Assembly: GCA_013215905.1 (NCBI GenBank)
Contig: JABSQI010000043.1
Coordinates: 1-9,748, forward strand
DNA: 9,748 bases
Direction of reading: 5' to 3'
DNA from: Legionellales bacterium
GTDB taxonomy: Bacteria; Pseudomonadota; Gammaproteobacteria; PIVX01
The position numbers were made by a program, and so were the translations under genes. Below the pieces are notes generated by a model. The model saw nothing but the letters and a program-made list of their open reading frames with translations, did not search any database and had not been told where the DNA came from. Positions 1 to 7,202 of this stretch are shown piece by piece. Within the stretch, counting starts at the first letter, position 1; the number at the start of each line of letters is the position of its first letter.

Positions 1-139
1 GTGTGGGAGAAAAAATATTCAAAAAGTTAAATTAATCAACAGAAATAGTGGTTTTGGGAAAATAAAAATCTAGGACATATGCAATATTATTATTTAGTAC
101 ATAAAATATATAAATGGAAATTCTATAAAAAGAGTAATA
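1..139. other. Left edge, possible tail of an upstream gene
   Basis: All three + strand frames are open from the first base, with stops at about 28-30, 71-73 and 33-35. Any of them could be the last few codons of a gene starting outside the window, and nothing in these short tails identifies one. The rest, to 139, is AT-rich leader for the next gene. It ends with a purine-rich AAAGAG about 5 bases before the ATG at 140, which serves as the Shine-Dalgarno. Confidence 0.3.
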
Positions 140-622
140 ATGTGGAATAAAGTTTTAGAGTTTTTTGAGCCAAAAAATATATTTAATTCTATCATTATGG
201 GAACGATTTTTTTATTGTTTGGATATTTAGTTACAGAGAATAGCCATAATAACTCCCGTTCTTTGAAAGAAACATTGCAAAATTGTAAATATAATTTATT
301 TTGGTTAAGAAAAGGTAGGCTACAAAGTGATTTGGGTTTCGAAGATGCTGATCTAGATATTATTTATAAAAAGATAGATATAAAAATCACAAGTGAGAAT
401 TATGTAGATTTACAATATTATGATGATGGAATATTTACTTGTCGTTTAAATATTTTAGAGCATAAAAAAGAACTCTCTGGTATTTGTAAGGGGGAACACG
501 ATATCGGTAGAATGAAACTAACATTTAATAAAAAATATACTAGTTCGAAAGGAGTTTTGGAATATGACAGTATTCCTGATAAGAAATATTTAGTATTCCT
601 AACTAAAAAAAATAAAATTTAA
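140..622 (+). CDS. Hypothetical protein with one N-terminal membrane segment
   Basis: This 160-residue protein is not recognised. The N-terminus is short and mildly charged. One hydrophobic stretch at about residues 16-32 (SIIMGTIFLLFGYLV) looks like an uncleaved membrane anchor, and a hydrophilic domain of about 125 residues follows. The soluble part contains two cysteines near residues 100 and 116 and alternating hydrophobic strands, which suggests a small beta-rich domain. A purine-rich Shine-Dalgarno supports the ATG at 140. The gene converges on the chaperone-like gene at 630 with only 7 bases between their stops, so the two are not one transcript. No function can be assigned; a small inner-membrane-anchored protein is as far as the sequence goes. 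Confidence 0.7.
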   Translation: MWNKVLEFFEPKNIFNSIIMGTIFLLFGYLVTENSHNNSRSLKETLQNCKYNLFWLRKGRLQSDLGFEDADLDIIYKKIDIKITSENYVDLQYYDDGIFTCRLNILEHKKELSGICKGEHDIGRMKLTFNKKYTSSKGVLEYDSIPDKKYLVFLTKKNKI

Positions 623-629
623 ACAGATT

Positions 630-1325
630 TTATGTTATAGAAATAGGTTTTTTATTATTTATAATATTTTTTACTAAATGAATAGGTTTTTCTCGCATCT
701 CCAACTTAATAACTTTTTTAGAATTTGGAAAAAGCAATAAACTATGGTAGTGGACACAGTCTAAATTATCACACTGTTTGATTTTTTCTAAGCGAATAGT
801 TGTATTACCGATGTTATTAATGATTATTTCATCATTTATTTTAGTAGCTTCTATTTTGCCAACTATTTTATTAGGTCTAATGATAACTAAAAGACTGTTA
901 TGTGTATCAAAATATAGATCATTGTCTACTAAGTCTTTAGTTGTATCAGTTGCTTGTGGATGTTGGAATGCATTGTTAAGAATATTTATTAAGAAAATTT
1001 GATCATGATCTTTATTCTGAACTTTTTTTATAACTTTAATGTCTCTATAATGTCCGGGCTCTAGGGTAAATTTTTGTGGATATAAAATTAGATCTTTTCT
1101 AGAGCTATAAACGACTTTGTGGTTTTTAGTTTCAATAGATTTAATTGAGATCTCTATCTCAGCATTTTCATCTCCATAATTACGAATAGTAAAGTGATTA
1201 TTTCTCTTATCATTAGGGAAATCTAAAATTTTAGTTGATATCTCTAGTTTATTATCAGCTCTTATGTTGACAGAACATACTAAGAAAAATATGCTCATAA
1301 ATAATATATGAGGAAGTTTATGCAT
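630..1325 (-). CDS. PapD-like periplasmic pilus/fimbrial chaperone (orphan)
   Basis: This 231-residue protein has a clear signal peptide: Lys4, a hydrophobic core at residues 6-20, and probable cleavage after IRA (residue 23). The mature part follows the PapD plan. An N-terminal immunoglobulin-like domain contains FTIRNYGDENAEIEISI (45-61), where chaperones have their conserved N-x-g strand. The LYPQKFTLEPGHYRDIKVI segment (81-99) matches the 'P..f.l.pg..q.irv' region before the G1 donor strand, and FLINIL (111-116) sits where the family has its 'fwlnI' strand. The second domain holds a cysteine pair (C185, C190). Total length is normal for the family. These chaperones hold pilin subunits and pass them to an outer-membrane usher, but neither partner is in this window. 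The family assignment rests on motif resemblance, and a solitary PapD-like protein with another client is possible. Confidence 0.6.
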   Translation of the reverse strand: MHKLPHILFMSIFFLVCSVNIRADNKLEISTKILDFPNDKRNNHFTIRNYGDENAEIEISIKSIETKNHKVVYSSRKDLILYPQKFTLEPGHYRDIKVIKKVQNKDHDQIFLINILNNAFQHPQATDTTKDLVDNDLYFDTHNSLLVIIRPNKIVGKIEATKINDEIIINNIGNTTIRLEKIKQCDNLDCVHYHSLLLFPNSKKVIKLEMREKPIHLVKNIINNKKPISIT

Positions 1326-1345
1326 ATCTTAAGAAAAAAATCAAA

Positions 1346-1373
1346 TCTATACTTATTTTAGTTTAAATTTCAA
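1346..1373 (-). promoter_or_regulatory. Candidate sigma-70 promoter for the chaperone-like gene
   Basis: Reading the minus strand, TTGAAA (1373-1368) and TATAGA (1351-1346) are separated by 16 bases, about 20 bases upstream of the ATG at 1325. Such matches are common by chance in DNA this AT-rich, so this is only a candidate. Confidence 0.35.
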
Positions 1374-1540
1374 AATTTATAGGAAATAGTGTTTAATAAT
1401 TTAAATGGCATACACTTACTTAACCAGTTAAATGTTATTTCCCCCGAACAGTGAAAATATTGAACATGAAAATTAGCCACAAATATAGTTTAAAAATGGA
1501 GTGGTTGTATTTGTAAATTTTATTGAAATTAATTAATTTG

Positions 1541-1549
1541 TGCTATAAT
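1541..1549 (+). promoter_or_regulatory. Extended -10 promoter (TGCTATAAT) for the duplicated secreted protein gene
   Basis: A perfect TATAAT (1544-1549) is preceded by TG one base upstream, giving an extended -10 element. A weak -35 (TATTGA, 17-base spacer, or TTGAAA with 15) lies before it. The start codon at 1589 is 39 bases downstream, with AGAAGAG (1575-1581) as Shine-Dalgarno, so the arrangement is coherent. Confidence 0.55.
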
Positions 1550-1588
1550 TGCTTAATAAGTATTAAATAAGTCTAGAAGAGATATCTT

Positions 1589-2332
1589 ATGAAGTATATT
1601 TATCTTTTTGTATTGATGTGTATTAGTTTTATTTCTTATTCATCTCAAAACATTAGTGCAAATCAATCGTCTGCTGATAATCTAAAGGTAGTAGCTAACA
1701 GGGATCCTAAGAAAGAAAATGAGAATGAAGATAAATGTAAAAAAGGACAAATACTTGTTACTATAAATAACACTTCTAATGATGAAATGATTTTTAAAGA
1801 TAAAACACAAAATATGGAAATATCTGTCAATCCAAAAACTAATAAGAATATTTGTGTTTTCAAAGGTGATATTATTGAAGGATATGTTAAGCATGTGAAA
1901 ATAGAAGACGAGTACATGCCTATAAAAAGATTGATGGATAATGCTGAAAGAATGAATATAGTTATTGATTTTGAAGGTCATATAAACATAGATGTTAAAA
2001 CAAGTGGTAATAGTGGAAATATATCATCTAAAATTGACAAAGGAAGCTGTCTTAAAGAAGAAGTCTTAGTTATAATAAATAACACATCTAATGATGAAAT
2101 GTTTTTTGAGGATAAAACTCAAAAAATACAAACGACAATCCAACCCAAGACAAACAAAACAATGTGTTTGCATAAAGGAGATCTAATTGATGGATATGTT
2201 AGGCATGTTAAAATTGAAAAAGAATCTATGCCTATTCGACATTTGATGTGGTATACAGAAAAAGTGAATATAATTATTGATTCTGATGGTCACATAGATG
2301 TTGATGTGAAAACTTTACCTAGAATTTTCTAA
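1589..2332 (+). CDS. Secreted protein with two tandem 89-residue repeats
   Basis: This 247-residue protein has an N-terminal signal peptide (YIYLFVLMCISFISYSS, about 3-19), a low-complexity charged linker (about 20-49), and then two repeats. Repeat 1 is residues 50-138 and repeat 2 is 154-242. They align without gaps and I count 54 of 89 positions identical. Shared landmarks are NNTSNDEM, KTNK, GYV.HVKIE and GH(I).(I/V)DVKT. Each repeat has two cysteines at equivalent places (C50/C89 and C154/C193), which fits one disulfide per repeat in a periplasmic or extracellular setting. I do not recognise the family and assign no function. An extended -10 promoter and a good Shine-Dalgarno support this start. 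The sodC gene follows after 87 bases on the same strand and could be co-transcribed. Confidence 0.8.
   Translation: MKYIYLFVLMCISFISYSSQNISANQSSADNLKVVANRDPKKENENEDKCKKGQILVTINNTSNDEMIFKDKTQNMEISVNPKTNKNICVFKGDIIEGYVKHVKIEDEYMPIKRLMDNAERMNIVIDFEGHINIDVKTSGNSGNISSKIDKGSCLKEEVLVIINNTSNDEMFFEDKTQKIQTTIQPKTNKTMCLHKGDLIDGYVRHVKIEKESMPIRHLMWYTEKVNIIIDSDGHIDVDVKTLPRIF
1736..2314 (+). repeat. In-frame tandem duplication (2 x 267 bp, 45-bp linker)
   Basis: Bases 1736-2002 and 2048-2314 encode the two repeats of the secreted protein. They are in the same frame and of the same length, with a short linker rich in Ser, Gly and Asn between them. Protein identity of about 61% without any indel suggests an older internal duplication kept under selection on length and fold. 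Confidence 0.85.
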
Positions 2333-2419
2333 TTGACTATATAATATTTAATTAATTGTCATGTAATCATAAATATTAAAATGCGAAGTATTGTTATAAA
2401 TGGAAATAGAGAAAATAAA

Positions 2420-2923
2420 ATGAAGGATGCATTATTTTTTATAATATCATCTATATTGTGTGTAAATTATGTTAATGCATATCAAGTTTCTATTGAAATG
2501 AAAACAACAGATTCAAATCTAGCGAATAAATCTGTTGGAGTTATTGTTGCTAAAGATACTAAATTTGGATTGTTACTTATGCCTAAGCTTCAAATAACTA
2601 AACCTGGGTATTATGGTTTCCATGTTCATACCAAACCTTTTTGTGGGGCAGATGGTAAGAATGCAGGAGGACACTTGGATCCTGAAAATACTAACTTACA
2701 TCTTGGTCCTTATGGTGCTGGACATTTGGGTGATTTACCTAATTTATTTGTTGATTATAATGGAAAGGCTATTATACCTATTTTAGCCCCAAAGCTTACA
2801 GTTAATGATATTTTAAATAGGACTCTGGTAGTGCATAGTAAGACTGATTATTATGACAATAATTCTTTTATAAATAGTGGCAATAGAATAATTTGTGGTA
2901 TTGTTCCAAAAACAGTTGACTAA
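2420..2923 (+). CDS. sodC: Cu,Zn superoxide dismutase, periplasmic
   Basis: This enzyme converts superoxide to hydrogen peroxide and oxygen. In intracellular bacteria it protects the periplasm from host oxidative burst. Counting from the ATG at 2420 (167 residues), a signal peptide covers 1-20 and ends in VNA. Every metal ligand is present: copper H68, H70 and H139, bridging H85, and zinc H94, H102 and D105. They sit in the family signatures GFHVH, GGHLDP, HLGP, GHLGDLP and VVH. The disulfide pair C75/C159 and the substrate-guiding Arg (R156 in GNRIICG) are also in place. A longer reading from an ATG at 2381 is possible, but it would put 13 polar residues before the signal peptide, so 2420 is preferred. 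The adjacent MATE gene is convergent. Confidence 0.93.
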   Translation: MKDALFFIISSILCVNYVNAYQVSIEMKTTDSNLANKSVGVIVAKDTKFGLLLMPKLQITKPGYYGFHVHTKPFCGADGKNAGGHLDPENTNLHLGPYGAGHLGDLPNLFVDYNGKAIIPILAPKLTVNDILNRTLVVHSKTDYYDNNSFINSGNRIICGIVPKTVD

Positions 2924-2985
2924 AAAAAATCAAAATATTATTCAATCATTCTCTATAATTCATATTAATTATCTTCATAATTAGG

Positions 2986-4341
2986 TTACTTGATGTGTGT
3001 TCTTAGTCTTAAATAATAAGAAATTGCTAAAAGTGATGTATAAAAACACGGAATAATTTGCATGAGTTCAGGAGCCCCGTTGTTTTTTACTACAAATATG
3101 TAGATAGGTAATACCGATATTAACCATGATGTCATTCCATTAAGTATCATTGGTATAAAGGTGTCTCTAAATGCGGTAAGGATACTAGCAATTATCCAGG
3201 TAATACCATCAATAATGAAGTAAATCCATACAAACAGAAGAGAAGTATGAATGGCTTGTAGTAATGACATATCTATTTTTTCTTCATGTATCAGAGAGAA
3301 AGCTCTGATAAATAAATCGGGGAAAATAACTGAAGGAATCATTAAAAAAAATGCTATAACAAAATGCATTTTTATACTTGAAGAAATTAGTCGTTTTATA
3401 AGATGATGTTTTTCTGATCCTAATAAATTTGAGGCAATAGAAGAAGTTGTTTTTTGCATGCCATCTAGAGCGAATAAATATAGATAAAATAAGGTATTTC
3501 CGATAGAAAATACTAGCATATAACTGTCTCCTAGACTTCCAATCATGTATATCACAAAAGCCCATGAAGTAAACTCTATTAAATGGCTTATCGAAACAGG
3601 TAGACCTATATTGATGCATTCAAAGAGAATTTTTAATTTAATCTTACAATAATGAGTTCTATAGGCTTTTCGATTATTTTTATTCAAAAAAATTAACAAT
3701 AGTAATAAAGCTTGGATAAATTGCCCTATCACAGTAGCAATAGCTGCGCCTTTTGTCCCCATCGGATTAATTATATTAGATATACCGAATACTAATATTA
3801 TATCTAATATTAGGTTAATTATGTTTGCACAGATAACTGAATATGTAATTATTTTTGTTTTTCCTGTAGCAATAAAGAAGGATGATATTGCTCCAATTAA
3901 AGATATTAAGAATCCAAAAGACATTATAATTCTATAATATTGTAAACCATCATCATAAAAATTAGGGTTAATTAGAATTTTACCAGCAAAATTCCCTAGT
4001 GCTATAAAAATAATACTGCTAGTAATCGAAAACCATATCATTTGCCAGATAGGTTCAGGAACTTTGTGAAATTTTCTAGCTCCGTTATGATTGCCAGCAA
4101 AGATAGTTGCAATCGTTGTTAAACTTAGAAAACCATATTGACACACCATAATTGAAGCGCTTGCGCTGATGGCAGCGTTCATAGCATGATAGCTATAATT
4201 TGATAGGATCAGCCTATCTAATACCAGCATTAAACTTGTAGATAATTCTGTTAGCATTAAGGGGGCAGCTATCTTGAATATCTTCCATGGGCTATTTGCA
4301 TGATATGATAGATCTACATGATTTTTATGGTTATTTTTCAC
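2986..4341 (-). CDS. MATE-family multidrug/cation antiporter
   Basis: This 451-residue protein has about twelve hydrophobic segments, the normal size and topology for MATE exporters. These expel drugs, cationic dyes or metabolites across the inner membrane using a Na+ or H+ gradient. Family marks are the N-terminal P-L-M-L segment (27-30) leading to VLDRLILSNY, the loop with G-x-K-G-A-A-I-A-T after the fifth to sixth segment, and the second half starting at GLPVSISHLIEF, which mirrors the first half. Substrate cannot be predicted. The start is a GTG at 4341 with only a weak Shine-Dalgarno (AAAG); no in-frame ATG precedes the first membrane segment, so GTG is kept. It is divergent from the broken DMT gene and convergent with sodC. 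Confidence 0.88.
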   Translation of the reverse strand: MKNNHKNHVDLSYHANSPWKIFKIAAPLMLTELSTSLMLVLDRLILSNYSYHAMNAAISASASIMVCQYGFLSLTTIATIFAGNHNGARKFHKVPEPIWQMIWFSITSSIIFIALGNFAGKILINPNFYDDGLQYYRIIMSFGFLISLIGAISSFFIATGKTKIITYSVICANIINLILDIILVFGISNIINPMGTKGAAIATVIGQFIQALLLLLIFLNKNNRKAYRTHYCKIKLKILFECINIGLPVSISHLIEFTSWAFVIYMIGSLGDSYMLVFSIGNTLFYLYLFALDGMQKTTSSIASNLLGSEKHHLIKRLISSSIKMHFVIAFFLMIPSVIFPDLFIRAFSLIHEEKIDMSLLQAIHTSLLFVWIYFIIDGITWIIASILTAFRDTFIPMILNGMTSWLISVLPIYIFVVKNNGAPELMQIIPCFYTSLLAISYYLRLRTHIK

Positions 4342-4371
4342 GGCTTTGCAAGATTTATAATATAAGCAGAT

Positions 4372-4400
4372 ATACTATATATTATATCTAAATATTTCAA
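4372..4400 (-). promoter_or_regulatory. Candidate sigma-70 promoter for the MATE gene
   Basis: On the minus strand TTGAAA (4400-4395) and TAGTAT (4377-4372) are separated by exactly 17 bases, about 30 bases upstream of the GTG start. The region is almost pure A and T, so a chance match is quite possible. Confidence 0.35.
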
Positions 4401-4638
4401 ATTGATTCTATCAATATAAAATATTATGAGTTCTATCTCGGTAGATTTATTTAGGTAAATCCAGGGCAGGATAACTGTTGTATGAAAATAAATGAGAATT
4501 TGATAGAATAAAATATATAAATGATAGGAAGAAAGGAATCATTTAATGTGGCAGGGATTGATTTATATTAATAAAACTTAATTCGGGAAGTAAATTTTTA
4601 GATATATATTATACCTAGAAATTAGATTAAATATTTAA
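4401..4638. other. Intergenic region between two transporter genes
   Basis: No stable gene is visible. The one item of note is an 11-codon ORF at 4546-4581 (MWQGLIYINKT) preceded by AAAGGA at 8 bases. It has one Trp and one Tyr codon, and no terminator hairpin follows it, so I do not annotate it as a leader gene. No clear promoter for the downstream DMT frame was found. Confidence 0.4.
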
Positions 4639-5508
4639 ATGTCTAACTCAGCCATAGTTCTCACAAGTAAGCATGTTTGTTCTATAGGGTGAATAATAGG
4701 ATTATTATTTTGGAGTTTATCAGGTCTTTTAGTCTCTAATATTATTGCTATTCCAGTATTTGAAAGCTTATCTTTTACTCTTGGGATTGGTTTTACAATA
4801 TCTTGTATTGTATTAACTAAACGAAAAAAATGGCAACATATTCGACAGCCTATAGTTCTATGGGTTGTGGGGATCTTAGGAATATATGGTAATGATGTTT
4901 GTTTTTTTGCTGCAAGTAAGTATGCGCCAGTAGCACAAGTAATAATTATAAATTTTTTATGGCCAATATTTGTTCTTGTTTTTAGTCAAATATTGCTTAA
5001 TGAAAAATTTAAAGTTAAACATATTTTGTCAATCTGCTTAGGTTTGGGAGCTATATGTTTAGCATTAATGGAAAAATTTGGTTATATCCATTTTGAATAT
5101 ACTAAAGGATATATTCTTGCTTTTGGAAGTGCAACATCATGGACCATATTTATGCTTTTTTCCAGGAGTTATAGACATGTTACCTCTGAATTTGTTGGTA
5201 TGTGTCTTGGTGTAGGATGTATTCTATCTATTATTTTCCATCTTAATTTTGAAAGATTTGTGTTACCTAATTTTCGAGAGTTATTTTCCATATGTTTAAT
5301 AGGTTTATTTATTAAGGGATCTGCTTATTATTTATGGGATATGGGGATTAAACGAGGAAATTTCCAATTATTAATAGTTCTAGCCTATGTCCAGCCAATA
5401 TTATCAATTATTTGGTTAATGTTGTTTGGGTATACAAAAATTTCTTTATCTATTTTTATGGCAAGCTTTTTAATATTTACGGCTTGTTTTATACTAACCA
5501 AAAAATAG
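4639..5508 (+). pseudogene. DMT/EamA-family exporter (YddG-like), interrupted by TGA at codon 18
   Basis: Read from the ATG at 4639 the frame is open to a TAG at 5506-5508 except for one TGA at 4690-4692. Beyond that codon the translation is a normal ten-segment DMT transporter: IIGLLFWSLSGLL begins segment 1, and AASKYAPVAQ and INFLWPIF are EamA-like signatures, repeated in the second half (FIKGSAYYLWDMGIKRGNF, YVQPILS). The pattern resembles the aromatic amino acid exporter YddG and its relatives, where the position of the TGA is usually hydrophobic. The only later conventional start giving a long product is the GTG at 4867 (213 aa), which would remove about two membrane segments. A single nonsense mutation in a recent pseudogene is the simplest reading; readthrough or a sequencing error would also explain it. 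Confidence 0.75.
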
Positions 5509-5810
5509 TATATTTGGGATTTTACTAAATATAAAGTTAATTAAAATCAGAAAAATTATTTGCAGAATAAAGAGCTTCCATGCTCAGCACTTTATCCATA
5601 GGGTCATGAATAATTTAACATAAAATAGTGGAATAAGTAAAATTTACGAGATTATATTGTCCAAAATTATTGCTTTAGTTATTGTATATAGATAAATTGG
5701 AAACATAATTAGCACATAAATTATTTAATTTATAATCAAGCGCGATATAGAGATTTATCATTTAATTTTAAGAACTATTTTTATTTGAGTTAAGGAACTA
5801 GGTATATATG
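5509..5810. other. Non-coding, probably decayed stretch
   Basis: There are many stops in every frame. The minus strand at 5537-5610 has a short stop-bounded stretch (HDPMDKVLSMEALYSANN, then a few residues to TAA) with higher G+C and coding-like composition. It may be a remnant of a lost gene, but it is too short to identify. No promoter or terminator is convincing. Confidence 0.4.
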
Positions 5811-5982
5811 GAGGACAGAAAAAAGTACATTCATTATCTATGTTTAATTTATCGGTGAAGAATCCACTATACTGAATATTCATGAATCCTTAGAAAAGTG
5901 CTTGCTTACAAAAGATGAGCTAGAAAAAGCATTCAAGAATCTAGGTTCAAGTGCAATAAAATGTTTGTTAAGTTTCTGTTAG
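5811..5982 (+). pseudogene. Remnant of a COG0523/CobW-type GTPase (C-terminus)
   Basis: The frame beginning at 5851 reads IGEESTILN, then IHESLEKCLLTKDELEK, and ends at TAG 5980-5982. The pattern 'IG....l...L..CLLTd.E' matches the C-terminal end of COG0523 (CobW, YeiR, ZigA-like) metal-chaperone GTPases. Just upstream, in another frame, EDRKK (from 5811) resembles the 'GDR.qe' motif that normally precedes 'lvfIG' in that domain, and a TAA sits at 5845-5847. The two pieces being out of frame points to a small indel. The GTPase domain itself is not visible, so only the last tenth of the gene seems to survive. The family call rests on about 25 residues. Confidence 0.45.
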
Positions 5983-6027
5983 TTAGTTTGAATATATCAC
6001 CTGCTTGTTGATAAGTCTAGAACTCTT

Positions 6028-7086
6028 TTACATACGATATGTTATTCCATCCTTATATTCTTCAGAAAGTAGTTCTGACTGAAAATCATCAATTAATTTT
6101 AATAAACCACTATTTCCTAGTTTATAATTTGTAGATTCTTTCTCTATTTCTTCTCTAACTTCATTCAATGTTTCTATTAAACTATCATATGTAGAAGTAT
6201 TTTTGTCACTCTCAAATGCTTTAATAGCTTCTCCAATTCTTAAAAGCATGCCTTGTCTAGATGAACGTCCATATGGAGATAAAACCGATTTTATCCATGA
6301 GCGCTTTCTTCCATAAATTTGCCCAATATTACGATATTTACCAACTATTGTGGAAACTCTTTCAATATTTATCTCTGGCGCATAAGACTTTGATGTTATA
6401 GCTTGCTCTGGTAATTTTACATCTTGTTTTGTTAATATTTTATAACCTTCACATAATGCTTTAATTTTCTTTTTTCTTTTTTTTACCTGTGGAAGAAAGA
6501 GATCTCGTAGCTCTTTTGAGCTACTACATTTATGTATTTTATGATCATCTATAAGACAAGCTTCTGCCACCATTTTTAGATTCTCTATACTATAGATTGA
6601 ACAAGTATTTCTTTCTTGCTGTACTGGGTTGAAAGATAACATAGTATAACCTGGAAACATACTCTGTAATGGCTTTTTAACAAATTCAGAAGGCTCATCA
6701 TGCTTGCCAGCTATAGGATCCATGTAATATATTCTTTTTCGCATAGTATCAACTACAACCCCTGTTGCATGTGGATATTTCCCTTTATGTAATTTAGCAA
6801 GTGGTATGACAATTATTTTTTGTTCGTTATAAGTTGGCGCACCATGTGCATAACTACTTTCATCTTTATGCCCATACAAGGCATATTTAATCTCTCTGGT
6901 TGTTTTATATATATTGTCTTTTCTTGCTTCATGATGTAATGGTGCAATATATACATCATCACGCTCACCTACTTGATGTCTTAAAATAAACTCCATTTCT
7001 AGTGGGCTAAACTCATTAAAATCGTTAAGATTTATTAAAGTTTTTGCATACTCCATATGCTCTTTGAACTTTTTCAGTAGATACAT
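6028..7086 (-). CDS. Putative CE-clan (Ulp1/deubiquitinase-like) cysteine protease, candidate effector
   Basis: This 352-residue soluble protein has no signal peptide or membrane segment. Residues 94-175 carry the CE-clan order His-Asp-Gln-Cys: H106 at the start of HATGVVVD, D123 in IYYMDPIAG, Q156 or Q157, and C162 in VQQERNTCSIYSIENL. The His-Asp spacing (17) and the Gln156-Cys spacing (6) equal those of yeast Ulp1, and a hydrophobic strand after His and a helix after Cys also fit. Clan members cleave ubiquitin, SUMO or NEDD8; the related YopJ group acetylates. In bacteria they are usually effectors delivered to host cells. A basic patch KKRKKKIK (202-209) and a charged helical C-terminus (about 295-345) follow. 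Start: ATG 7086, with no clear Shine-Dalgarno; Met11 is an alternative. The gene lies between an IS30 relic and a pseudogene. The catalytic call is from motif reading; secretion is inference. Confidence 0.6.
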   Translation of the reverse strand: MYLLKKFKEHMEYAKTLINLNDFNEFSPLEMEFILRHQVGERDDVYIAPLHHEARKDNIYKTTREIKYALYGHKDESSYAHGAPTYNEQKIIVIPLAKLHKGKYPHATGVVVDTMRKRIYYMDPIAGKHDEPSEFVKKPLQSMFPGYTMLSFNPVQQERNTCSIYSIENLKMVAEACLIDDHKIHKCSSSKELRDLFLPQVKKRKKKIKALCEGYKILTKQDVKLPEQAITSKSYAPEINIERVSTIVGKYRNIGQIYGRKRSWIKSVLSPYGRSSRQGMLLRIGEAIKAFESDKNTSTYDSLIETLNEVREEIEKESTNYKLGNSGLLKLIDDFQSELLSEEYKDGITYRM

Positions 7087-7112
7087 AATTGAATATTTAA
7101 ATATTTAAAATT

Positions 7113-7122
7113 ACACTAGTGT
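7113..7122. promoter_or_regulatory. Perfect 10-bp palindrome upstream of the protease-like gene
   Basis: ACACTAGTGT is a perfect palindrome 27 bases before the ATG at 7086, flanked on both sides by short TTTAAA-type runs. Its place in the leader is what an operator would have, but it could be chance and no matching regulator is present here. Confidence 0.3.
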
Positions 7123-7173
7123 TTTAAATATAAATCATAGAAATTGGTTGGCATATAGCAGACATAACTACGC

Positions 7174-7202
7174 ATTATATACCTATCATATTTGTATAAG
7201 AA
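7174..7202 (-). promoter_or_regulatory. Possible IS-border hybrid promoter towards the protease-like gene
   Basis: On the minus strand a perfect TATAAT (7179-7174) lies 17 bases after TTCTTA (7202-7197). The latter falls inside the proposed terminal repeat of the IS30 element. The -35 matches consensus at only three of six bases, so the promoter is weak or imaginary. Confidence 0.3.

Noticed and set aside
778..1002. 74-aa + strand frame inside the chaperone-like gene
   Set aside because: It is antisense to a gene with a signal peptide and family motifs; the frame is a shadow.
1663..1981. Two minus-strand frames opposite the duplicated secreted protein
   Set aside because: They lie wholly inside the repeat-containing gene, have no start context, and their Ile/Phe/Ser-rich composition is what the antisense of such DNA gives.
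2381..2419. Longer N-terminus for SodC from the ATG at 2381
   Set aside because: It would add 13 polar residues in front of a normal signal peptide, and no Shine-Dalgarno precedes it; the ATG at 2420 gives a standard exported enzyme.
4546..4581. 11-codon ORF (MWQGLIYINKT) with a good Shine-Dalgarno upstream of the YddG-like gene, as an aromatic amino acid leader peptide
   Set aside because: It has only one Trp and one Tyr codon, with no stalling run, no terminator-type stem after it and no clear promoter. Chance is the likelier explanation in this AT-rich gap.
4690..4692. Selenocysteine at the TGA of the DMT gene
   Set aside because: The position is in a membrane segment start of a transporter family without selenoproteins, and no SECIS-like stem follows directly.
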